64,000 nt of DNA from Polyangiaceae bacterium (GTDB lineage Bacteria; Myxococcota_A; Polyangia; Polyangiales; Polyangiaceae), in contig JADJRH010000002.1 in assembly GCA_016712345.1 (NCBI GenBank), positions 496,001-560,000 on the forward strand, in the 5' to 3' direction. The notes beneath the pieces are model-generated. The model ran no database searches and was not told the origin of the DNA. It saw only the letters and a list, made by a program, of their open reading frames with translations. The translations under genes were made by a program, and so were the position numbers. Each line of letters starts with the position of its first letter. The stretch's first letter is position 1. Below are positions 46,845 through 54,253 of the stretch, piece after piece.

Positions 46845-47960
46845 ATGACGAAATTCGTTCGACGTACCCTCGTCGCCTTGGCGGGCATTGTAACGGCGAT
46901 CGGTGCCACCGTTTCACCGGCCGCCGCCGACGTACCCGGCACGCTTACGCATCAAGGCCGCCTGTTCGACAACGCGGGCATGCCTCTCAACAGTACTTTG
47001 TCAATCACGTTCAGCTTCTACGATGCTCCCAACGCGGGCACCGCGGTGGCTTCCGAAACGATCGATGTGGTGCTTGAAGACGGATATTTCTCCGTCAGCA
47101 TCGGCGAAACAATCGACATGAAAAGCCTGCTTGACGGGCAGGTAAAATACATGGGCGTCAAGGTTGCCAACGACGCCGAAATGACGCCGCGCGTCCCTGT
47201 TCAGAGCGTTCCTTATGCCATCGTTGCAGGCAATGCAACCGGCGACATCACGCCAAAGAGCGTCACCGTGGGCGGTGTCATGGTGATTGATGAAGCGGGC
47301 AAATGGGTAGGTGACCCAACAGGCTTGGTAGGTCCGCAGGGGCCGCAGGGCATGCAGGGCCCGGCCGGTCCGCAGGGGCCGCAGGGCATGCAGGGCCCCC
47401 AAGGAGTTGCCGGTCCCGCCGGCCCTGCCGGTCCCGCCGGTCCAATGGGAGCCACGGGTGCCACGGGTGCCACCGGTGCCACGGGTGCCACCGGCGCCGC
47501 CGGTCCCGCCGGTCCTGCCGGCCCTGCCGGTCCAACCGGCCCGCAGGGGCCGAGCGGTGTTGTATCAATCACCGCATTTAACGGTTCCGTGACAACGCCC
47601 ATTGCAGGCAATGCCGCGGCTTACGTATTTATCGGTCCCACGGCAACGGTTACCACCACCGCCAACCAACGTTTGACTGCGAGTTCAGAAGTGGCCATGG
47701 GTCTGAATACGGGCACCACGCCTCAAGACGCCCGGGTAGGAGTCTGCTACCAGCCCAACGCAGGTGGAACCATCATCAACTTTGTTGGAGCCAGTTATAC
47801 AATCCATCGGGTGCTTGCCGGTCGATACGCATTCCCGGCCACCGCCACCATTGTGCCCGGCGCCAACACGTGGAAGGTGGGCATGTGCGTCCAAAATACT
47901 GGTCCGGCTCAGATCACTGATGCGGATTATGTAAACGGTTGGGTGGCGGTGACCAACTGA
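46845..47960 (+). CDS. collagen-like (Gly-X-Y) secreted protein, copy 1
   Basis: This 371-residue protein has a signal peptide (TVSPAAADVP). The N-terminal domain of about 130 residues (LTHQGRLFDNAGMPL, then DVVLEDGYFSVSIGE, SVPYAIVAGNATGDITPKSV) is followed by about 75 residues of uninterrupted Gly-X-Y triplets at 162-237 (GPQGPQGMQGPAG; GATGATGATG). A globular beta domain ends it. It is a paralogue of the gene at 49245-50318 with nearly identical blocks around the repeat boundary (GKWVGDPTGLVGPQG). Collagen triplets in bacteria form triple-helical fibres or adhesins. Not part of a clear operon upstream. Confidence 0.88.
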   Translation: MTKFVRRTLVALAGIVTAIGATVSPAAADVPGTLTHQGRLFDNAGMPLNSTLSITFSFYDAPNAGTAVASETIDVVLEDGYFSVSIGETIDMKSLLDGQVKYMGVKVANDAEMTPRVPVQSVPYAIVAGNATGDITPKSVTVGGVMVIDEAGKWVGDPTGLVGPQGPQGMQGPAGPQGPQGMQGPQGVAGPAGPAGPAGPMGATGATGATGATGATGAAGPAGPAGPAGPTGPQGPSGVVSITAFNGSVTTPIAGNAAAYVFIGPTATVTTTANQRLTASSEVAMGLNTGTTPQDARVGVCYQPNAGGTIINFVGASYTIHRVLAGRYAFPATATIVPGANTWKVGMCVQNTGPAQITDADYVNGWVAVTN

Positions 47961-48055
47961 GCCTCACTCGCCGCGAGTTGGCTCCATGGGTAGATTTTGC
48001 GATCTGGCTGTTTTTTAGCCAAATGGCATAGGTAAGACGTTCGGGTCGATTACAG

Positions 48056-48587
48056 ATGGCTGTAGAAAAACATCTCTCGATTCAGGCGTCGATCTTGGTA
48101 GCGGGTGCTTTAGTGGCAGCGGCAATCTTACTCGCTTCACAACTGACTCACTCCCTTTCGCCTGAACCCGCGAAAGCGGGATTGATCTACCCATTGCCAA
48201 CAGCCGCCGTGTCGGTGTCCGGCGCATCAAATCCAACCGTCGGTCGGTTGCCGGAGCCTCCCGCAATGCCGTTTCCACCGGCGGGGCCCAGCCAAAGCGT
48301 CGAAGTTGTCCAGCTGGTTACAGACGCTCTGAACAAACGCCGATCCGAGTTGATTCAAAAGTGTCTCGCCCCTTCGCTTGAAAAAAAAGCCCGAGCCAAA
48401 AAGCGTAAAACTGCGCTTTCAACTCACCTTTGACGCGCAGGGTAGAGAGGTTGCCAGGTCGGTGAGCGATGACCGCGAAACCGCCAGGCCCGATGTTCGA
48501 GATTGTGTCTCAGGTCTGACAATGCCGCTTGCTGTGCCTCCAGGCCCCACAAGCGTCCAAGTGGAAGTGAACCTGACGCTACCCTGA
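48056..48587 (+). pseudogene. TonB/AgmX-like C-terminal-domain protein, frameshifted at an A8 run
   Basis: The frame beginning at ATG 48056 has one N-terminal membrane helix and a Pro-rich linker, and is broken at the eight-A run at 48381-48388. Dropping one A joins LAPSLEKK to PEPKSVKLRFQLTFD and gives about 176 residues, matching its intact paralogue at 50494-51018 (PKCYAPG, then KLTYDLTFNAQGEEI). The C-terminal half is a TonB/AgmX-like domain. The break may be a sequencing error, transcriptional slippage on the A8 run, or a true pseudogene. Confidence 0.75.
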
Positions 48588-48831
48588 TCGGAGAGGTCGC
48601 GTGGGGTTCCAACGTTTGAATAAGCTGTTTGGCCTGGAGAAGAGTCGAGGAGCGTGGAGACGACTCGCGGCGAGTCAAAAAACCTCGCAATCAAAACCGA
48701 GGTTGCTTTCATGTCGAACCACCGAGCATTGTTCCGCTCCGCATTCAAAGCGCGGCTCTAAAAAATGCTTGTGTCAGGTTTCGAAGGGCGATAGTAGTAA
48801 AGACTGGGCGCTGAGCCGAACGGAGGCTTTC
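48588..48831. other. intergenic leader of the second collagen-like operon
   Basis: These 244 bases hold no gene I accept. The frame of the following lipoprotein is open upstream but lacks signal-peptide character. Near 48682-48709 a short inverted repeat (aacctcg ... cgaggtt) is visible. Confidence 0.35.
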
Positions 48832-49248
48832 GTGACCAACTTAAGGAAATTGACCGTCATCATCGGAGCAATCGCCAGCGTGGCGATCGCAGGTCCCGGA
48901 TGTGACGGTGGCGATTCGTCAACGGTAGGTGGCTCGGCCGGGTCCGGGGCCACAGCAGGCGGTGGCGCAGGTGGCAGCACCGGCGGCACGGGTGGAGGAA
49001 CTACTTCCTCCACCGGAGGAACAGGCGGTTCCACAACCACTACCGGTGGTGGTGGAACTGGCGCAGGCGGTCCCACAGACGTGGGCGCGCAGGGATCCAA
49101 CTTTGTAAATGCCGGCGGCTACGCGAAGAGTGCAAACTTCAAAATGGCGTTTTCGCTCGGCCAATCTACCCAAAACCAAAATCGCAGCAAGTCGTCTAAC
49201 TTTACCATGCAAGGCGGCGTCATCGGCGCAACAGGGAGCTTCAAATGA
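48832..49248 (+). CDS. small Gly/Thr-rich lipoprotein
   Basis: This protein of about 138 residues is read from GTG 48832 (GGAGG upstream). Its signal VAIAGPGCDGG contains a lipobox-like Cys, and about 50 residues of Gly, Thr and Ser follow. The C-terminal 50 residues (NFVNAGGYAKSANFKMAF, then SLGQSTQNQN and SSNFTMQGGVIGATG) read as a repeat-like beta segment. The ATGA overlap with the next gene (49245) shows it shares an operon with collagen-like copy 2. Confidence 0.75.
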   Translation: MTNLRKLTVIIGAIASVAIAGPGCDGGDSSTVGGSAGSGATAGGGAGGSTGGTGGGTTSSTGGTGGSTTTTGGGGTGAGGPTDVGAQGSNFVNAGGYAKSANFKMAFSLGQSTQNQNRSKSSNFTMQGGVIGATGSFK

Positions 49249-50318
49249 AGATGTTTAGTCAACGTGGTATTGCCGCTTTGGCTGTCTTGGGTTTGGTCGC
49301 CAGTGTCGCCGGCGTCGCGGCGGCTCAGGTTCCAACTTCGCTTACCCATCAAGGCCGTCTTTTCAACAACCAGGGCATGCCTGTCACCAACACCGTGCCC
49401 ATGACGTTCAGCCTGTATGCCGGGCCGAACGACGCTTCTCCCCTCGTTTTTGAAACAATCGACGTTGTGGTAGAAGACGGCTACTTCTCCGCGGCGCTGG
49501 GTGAAGTGCAATCGTTCGCCGTTCATCTCGACGGCAGCACCCGCTACCTCGGCATCGCTGTTGGCAACGATGCAGAGATGAACCCCAGGTTTGAAGTTCG
49601 CTCCGTGCCCTATGCTCTCGTCGCCGGCAATGTCAACGGCGACATCACACCCAAATCGGTTACCGTTGGTGGAACCCTCGTGATCGATGAATCGGGCAAG
49701 TGGGTAGGTGACCCCACTGGACTGGTAGGTCCGCAAGGTCCGGCCGGTGCCGACGGTGCTCAAGGCCCCGCCGGTCCGCAAGGTCCAATGGGTGCAATGG
49801 GTGCCACCGGCGCTCAGGGTCCTGCCGGCCCCGCCGGTCCCCAGGGTCCAATGGGCGCCACCGGTGCTCAGGGCCCCGCGGGTGCTACCGGTCCTCAAGG
49901 CCCCGCCGGTCCCGCGGGTCCGAGCGGCGTTGTATCATGGTCGGCCACCTCGGGTTTTGGTAATCAACCCACTACGGCCACACTCGACTTCGTCGGTCCC
50001 ACCCTGACGGTCACCATCACGGCCGGTCAAAAAATCTTTATGACGGTTGACAAGGCGCTCGGTGCAGGTGCCACCGCGGCCAGCGGGCTCAACCTCTACC
50101 CGTGTCACAAGTCCACCGCCGTGGGCGCCACCATCAACGCAAACGGTGGAGCCATTCTCGGCCTTCAGGTTCCTGTCAACACCCGCATTACCTTCGGGAT
50201 GAATTGGGCGTATGTCGGCCTCGCGGCCGGCTCCTGGATCGTGGGTATGTGCGGCACGGGCAACGTCAACTGGAGCAACAACGAGTACGGGTATATTACC
50301 GCGCTCGTCACCAACTGA
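49245..50318 (+). CDS. collagen-like (Gly-X-Y) secreted protein, copy 2
   Basis: This 357-residue paralogue of the gene at 46845-47960 has the same signal, N-terminal domain (LTHQGRLFNNQGMPV; SVPYALVAGNVNGDITPKSV), collagen segment of about 65 residues (GAQGPAGPAGPQGPMGAT, about 162-227) and C-terminal domain of about 130 residues. The start overlaps the lipoprotein stop by four bases (ATGA). It is followed by a strong intrinsic terminator at 50341-50373, so the operon ends here. Confidence 0.88.
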   Translation: MKMFSQRGIAALAVLGLVASVAGVAAAQVPTSLTHQGRLFNNQGMPVTNTVPMTFSLYAGPNDASPLVFETIDVVVEDGYFSAALGEVQSFAVHLDGSTRYLGIAVGNDAEMNPRFEVRSVPYALVAGNVNGDITPKSVTVGGTLVIDESGKWVGDPTGLVGPQGPAGADGAQGPAGPQGPMGAMGATGAQGPAGPAGPQGPMGATGAQGPAGATGPQGPAGPAGPSGVVSWSATSGFGNQPTTATLDFVGPTLTVTITAGQKIFMTVDKALGAGATAASGLNLYPCHKSTAVGATINANGGAILGLQVPVNTRITFGMNWAYVGLAAGSWIVGMCGTGNVNWSNNEYGYITALVTN

Positions 50319-50340
50319 CGTTTCCTTTGTAGTGCAACCA

Positions 50341-50373
50341 AAAACGCCCCGCTCACGGCGGGGCGTTTTTTTT
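50341..50373 (+). terminator. intrinsic terminator after collagen-like copy 2
   Basis: A perfect 12-bp stem (AAAACGCCCCGC at 50341-50352, GCGGGGCGTTTT at 50358-50369) with a 5-base loop is followed by T residues to 50373. It lies 23 bases after the stop codon of the collagen-like gene. It is the clearest rho-independent terminator in the window. Confidence 0.95.
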
Positions 50374-50493
50374 GATCCCGCGGGTATTGGTCAAAGTGGT
50401 GCTGCGCGAGGGTAAACCCGCCGGTACGTTCCAACTTTTCTCCGCACTTTCATTTCCACGCCGTTTCAAGTACGGTTCCACTCCGATTCGGCC

Positions 50494-51018
50494 ATGGATA
50501 AAGCGTACCTTTTGCCCTTATCGATCTTGGTTGGTTGTACCATCATCGGCGGCGGACTCTACTTTGGCCTTCGCCAACAGGCGGTGGCTCCCCTGCCAGA
50601 CGCTTCGGCTACCGCTCAGTCAACGGCGCCCGCTTCACCTCCCGCCACGGCTACCGTTGCGGCTCTACCCATGATTCCGGGGCCGTTTGGTATACCCGTT
50701 CAACAAGTTCCGCCCGACATTCAGGCCGCTACCGAAGCGGCGGCAAAAGTCGCGCTTGAAAAGGCCAAAAAAGAAATTTTTATACCCAAGTGTTACGCGC
50801 CCGGCATTGCTCAACAGGCTGAACCAAAACACATAAAACTCACCTACGATCTTACCTTCAACGCTCAAGGTGAAGAAATCATGCGGGGCATCAGCGAAGA
50901 TCGCTCGGCCATGCGCGCCGACATTGCGATTTGCCTCCGCAACCTTCCCGACCAGCTGAAGCTTTCCTACCAACCGGGGATGAACGTCAGGGTTTTACCC
51001 TTGGTTGAATTTCCGTAG
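50494..51018 (+). CDS. TonB/AgmX-like C-terminal-domain membrane protein
   Basis: This 174-residue protein has one N-terminal membrane helix (LPLSILVGCTIIGGGLYFG), a Pro/Ala linker and a C-terminal domain starting at about residue 95 (IPKCYAPG, KLTYDLTFNAQGEEI, IAICLRNL). That layout, with a pair of Cys at IPKCY and IAICL, resembles the AgmX/PglI C-terminal domain of myxobacterial gliding proteins, related to TonB. It is the intact paralogue of the frameshifted gene at 48056-48587 and completes the second copy of the duplicated module. Confidence 0.7.
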   Translation: MDKAYLLPLSILVGCTIIGGGLYFGLRQQAVAPLPDASATAQSTAPASPPATATVAALPMIPGPFGIPVQQVPPDIQAATEAAAKVALEKAKKEIFIPKCYAPGIAQQAEPKHIKLTYDLTFNAQGEEIMRGISEDRSAMRADIAICLRNLPDQLKLSYQPGMNVRVLPLVEFP

Positions 51019-51086
51019 CCGCAGTCCTCCCGCCTCCCGTGGGAAGGTTTCTTCGTATAGCACCGTTTTTTGGGTAGGTTGCTTCC

Positions 51087-51779
51087 TTGGCACGTCGTCC
51101 AACAAAGAAAACTGCCATCCTCGAACGGTCGCTCTGGACTTGGCTTTCGGCCGCGATCCGGCGCAAACCGAGCGGAGGTTTACCCCTCACAATTCGAGCG
51201 CCTTTTTTCGCCCTGCTCGGCGCCACAATGGGCACCCTGCTTGACTCTTTGCATGTCTTAAACGGCGTTGCCGGCTACAAAAACACAACTCTTATACCCA
51301 TTATCAAAGTGGCGTGGTGGGTTCCCTTGGAGTTTGCAACAGCCGGCATGGTTGTAGGGTTATTGCGCCCTGAGTTTGACGAAGAATTCAACCGAAAGCG
51401 AAGCGATCTACCCGGATGGGTAGTTCTTGCCGGCATGGTGTCGCTTGTGGTCGTGTGGGGAGGCAGCGGTCTACTCAGCAAAGCCGGCCTTTCCAACTGG
51501 GCCATCGCCGGGATCTTAACCCCCACAGCGGTCGTCATTTGGAGCCTTTTCGATCGAACCTACCCAGGTGCAATTGCCGCTGTTATCACGGCTGTGATCG
51601 GTGTTGTTGTAGAATCGGGCCTTGTGTACAGCGAGACGTACTTCTATACAAAGCCCGACATCTTTAGCGCCGTGCCGGTCTGGCTCCCAAGCCTATACCT
51701 TACAGCATGCGTTGCCGTGGGTAACCTCGGCCGCTACTTAAAATATTCGTGGGACAAAAACGGGGACAATCAATTCTAA
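51087..51779 (+). CDS. INSIG-family membrane protein
   Basis: This 230-residue protein has six hydrophobic segments and lines up with animal INSIG. KVAWWVPLEFATAGMVVGL (75-92) matches the AWWVPP-GTAAAVVGLL segment. IWSLFDRTYPG (151-161) matches WWTFDRSRSG. GLVYSETYFYTKPD (178-191) matches FLVYNGVYQYTSPD. WLPSLYLTACVAVGNLGRYL (199-218) matches WLPCIFFSGGVTVGNIGRQL. INSIG proteins bind oxysterols and control sterol synthesis in animals; bacterial members exist and appear to bind lipids such as diacylglycerol. The TTG/ATG start region is uncertain. It lies before a LOG-family gene and near a terpene cyclase gene. Confidence 0.85.
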   Translation: MARRPTKKTAILERSLWTWLSAAIRRKPSGGLPLTIRAPFFALLGATMGTLLDSLHVLNGVAGYKNTTLIPIIKVAWWVPLEFATAGMVVGLLRPEFDEEFNRKRSDLPGWVVLAGMVSLVVVWGGSGLLSKAGLSNWAIAGILTPTAVVIWSLFDRTYPGAIAAVITAVIGVVVESGLVYSETYFYTKPDIFSAVPVWLPSLYLTACVAVGNLGRYLKYSWDKNGDNQF

Positions 51780-51837
51780 AGAAAACCGAGCGTATCCGCA
51801 ATAGCCAGCAACGTTGGTCTTGTTGAGAAATCTACCC

Positions 51838-52374
51838 ATGGCAAACATTACCGTTTTCTGCGCGGGCAACCCCGGCAATCTACCCATTCACCCCCTCGCC
51901 GCCCAAAGTTTGGGTACGGCCATTGCCAAACGGGGCCACACCCTGGTGTACGGCGGTGCCAACGGCGGTCTTATGGGCGCCGTGGCCGATGCAACTTTGG
52001 CGGCCGGGGGTAAGGCGGTAGGGATATTGCCAAAAGTGCTTGAAAAAAGGGAGATTGCACACACCGGGCTTACCGATCTGCGCGTGGTGGAGTCGCTTTC
52101 TGAACGGAAAGATCTGCTTTTGGGAATGGCCGACGCTGTGGTAACCCTCCCCGGAGGATTGGGTACACTTGATGAGTTGTTTGAGGCGGCCACCTGGGCT
52201 CAACTAAACCTGAAAAACTTCCCCATCGGAGTGATCAATACCCTTGGTTATTACGACCATCTCCTTTGGTTTCTCGACCGCGCGGTAACCGACGGATTGC
52301 TCCTGCCCCATTACCGGGCGCTCATCCAGTCGGCAGACACACCCGAAGCCCTGCTTGATCTTTTTCAACTGTGA
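51838..52374 (+). CDS. LOG-family protein (TIGR00730, cytokinin riboside monophosphate phosphoribohydrolase-like)
   Basis: This protein of about 178 residues begins MANITVFCAGNPGNLP at ATG 51838. The LOG active-site motif is TLPGGLGTLDELFEA, and the early VYGGANGGLMGAVADA is the phosphate-binding loop. The family removes ribose 5-phosphate from nucleoside monophosphates; the natural substrate in most bacteria is unclear. It follows the INSIG-like gene by 58 bases and is convergent with the terpene cyclase gene (four-base gap). Confidence 0.92.
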   Translation: MANITVFCAGNPGNLPIHPLAAQSLGTAIAKRGHTLVYGGANGGLMGAVADATLAAGGKAVGILPKVLEKREIAHTGLTDLRVVESLSERKDLLLGMADAVVTLPGGLGTLDELFEAATWAQLNLKNFPIGVINTLGYYDHLLWFLDRAVTDGLLLPHYRALIQSADTPEALLDLFQL

Positions 52375-52378
52375 GAAC

Positions 52379-54253
52379 TTATCGGCGTGGACCAAACGAC
52401 CCTTGTAACAACCTGCCCAAAGCCGTGAGTGGGTAAAACCGAGCTGAGCCCGGGTACATATAAAACATGCGCGGCGGCAGGTAGGTGGCCAACCAATTTT
52501 CATGCGGCCAGGTTCCATCGGCTCGCTGCGTGTCCACCAAATAACGCGCCGCCTTTTCCACAACCTGAGGGTTTCCCTTTTGCGACGTGGTGAGCGCCCA
52601 AACCAAAAGTCCAGTTAAACCCGGCATGCTGTTGGGGGCTTCACCCGCACGCAGCGGCGATGCGTACGATTGCCCGTCCTCCCCAAAACCCCCATCGGCC
52701 CTTTGTTTTGAACAAATCCAGTTGGCCGCTTTTTCTACCCATGGTTGAGAAATGTCCGCGTCCACCGCCGTCAGCCCCAAAAGTACACACGCTGTTGTGG
52801 GAAGGTAGTTTACCAACCACCTACCCCAAAACCCGCCGAAGTCACATTGTTGCCGCTCCAAAAACCGAACAGCCTTTTGCACCTCAAGCCGCGAGGCATT
52901 AAGCCCGGCCTGCCCCAAAGCCGAAAGCACCCGACCCGACAAACCTTCGGTAGAAGGGTCGGACACCGTCATGGGTAGATCGCGAATGAAGTTTGGAATT
53001 TCTACCAATCGGGGGGTAGAAAACGCGCCGGTCGGCCCCGGCCCCGGCTTTTTCGACGGGTGCCCTTTGGTAAATGCCGCCCATCCCCCGTCGGGATTTT
53101 GCATCCCCAGAAGCCAGGTTAAGCCCTGCGCATGCGACTTTTGCAGGCGATGGTAAAACCCCGTCGGTAAATCGCTGCGCTGTTTCAGGGCATGCCCCAT
53201 TAGGTCAAGCACCACCGCGGTGTCGTCGGTATCGGGCAGTCGAACATTGGTTTTTTGGTAGGCCCACCCGCCTGTCCTGACAGCATGCCGCCCACGGTTA
53301 AGTCGGTGCGATTGTTCTTCATGGCACTGCGCATCCATCAACCAGTCAAGCGCCTTGATAATGCGGCCGTCACCGGCAGAAACGCCGCTCAACAGAAGCG
53401 CGTGGGCCGCGTGGGTTGTAGCCCACGTTTCAGAACTGAAGGTGCTCCAAGTGATACCCTCGGGGGTGGGTTGCGCCTGCGCCTTCAACCAGGCCACTCC
53501 GCGGGCAACACGGTCGTCCTCCAGCGAATGCCCCGCCGACCATAACGTGGCCACCAACATGGCGGTTTGCATTGTCAGTTCGTTCAAACTCCCATTTGGA
53601 TTTTGATAGTGCCGGTACGTTTCTACCACCGCGTCCACAATCGCTTTGGGGGGTGTTTTGCGCCCGGGGCCTCCAGCTTTCAGCGCGTGTGTAATCAACC
53701 TCAGCTCAAAAAACAGATTTAAGAGATAGCCGTTTAATACCCGATCCAGAAGCCGCCTTACCGGTGATAGGGCCAACGGAACCAGTGGCAGTTCAGGCAA
53801 CATTTCAGGCGGAATAAGCCCAACCATCGCCGCAAAAATCGCCCCCAGATCGCCTTTGGCAAGCCCTGATACAACAGCTTGTATTCCGCCATTCTGCTCA
53901 ATAAAATGAGCTGCTTTTGCAACGGCGTTCGCAGGCCCGCCGGCCGCTTTGAGGGCCGCCCACGCCGTGGCGGTGGCGCCCAAGTCTCCGTCGGGTGCGG
54001 CGGGGTACAATGGAAACGACCCATCGGGGTATTGTTGCGCAGCGAGCCAAGCCGCCCCTGACTGGCCCATTTCGCTTTCAAGACAACCCAAATATGAAAG
54101 CACAGTCAGCACTTGAGCGGTGATTACCGGCCCCACGTCGCCCCTGAAATCCCACGTTCCGTTGGGGTGTTGACATGCCCATAAATCTTCTTGGGCAAGC
54201 CGCGCGGCCTTTTCCACCTCACCTCGGCCCACCTGTTTCAAATTCCAATTCAT
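52379..54253 (-). CDS. class II terpene cyclase (squalene-hopene cyclase-like)
   Basis: This 624-residue protein has several QW-type repeats (WLAAQQYPDGSF; LGMQNPDGGWAAF; WICSKQRADGGFG) and the protonating motif DTDDTA at residues 341-346, the DXDDTA of squalene-hopene cyclase. It is close to the family's usual 630 residues. It should therefore cyclise a linear prenyl chain by protonation in a membrane-bound form. Sequence outside the motifs diverges (long Gly/Leu-rich 120-170 region), so the substrate may not be squalene. Its start lies inside the end of the upstream FAD gene (35-base overlap), pointing to one operon. Confidence 0.88.
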   Translation of the reverse strand: MNWNLKQVGRGEVEKAARLAQEDLWACQHPNGTWDFRGDVGPVITAQVLTVLSYLGCLESEMGQSGAAWLAAQQYPDGSFPLYPAAPDGDLGATATAWAALKAAGGPANAVAKAAHFIEQNGGIQAVVSGLAKGDLGAIFAAMVGLIPPEMLPELPLVPLALSPVRRLLDRVLNGYLLNLFFELRLITHALKAGGPGRKTPPKAIVDAVVETYRHYQNPNGSLNELTMQTAMLVATLWSAGHSLEDDRVARGVAWLKAQAQPTPEGITWSTFSSETWATTHAAHALLLSGVSAGDGRIIKALDWLMDAQCHEEQSHRLNRGRHAVRTGGWAYQKTNVRLPDTDDTAVVLDLMGHALKQRSDLPTGFYHRLQKSHAQGLTWLLGMQNPDGGWAAFTKGHPSKKPGPGPTGAFSTPRLVEIPNFIRDLPMTVSDPSTEGLSGRVLSALGQAGLNASRLEVQKAVRFLERQQCDFGGFWGRWLVNYLPTTACVLLGLTAVDADISQPWVEKAANWICSKQRADGGFGEDGQSYASPLRAGEAPNSMPGLTGLLVWALTTSQKGNPQVVEKAARYLVDTQRADGTWPHENWLATYLPPRMFYMYPGSARFYPLTALGRLLQGSFGPRR

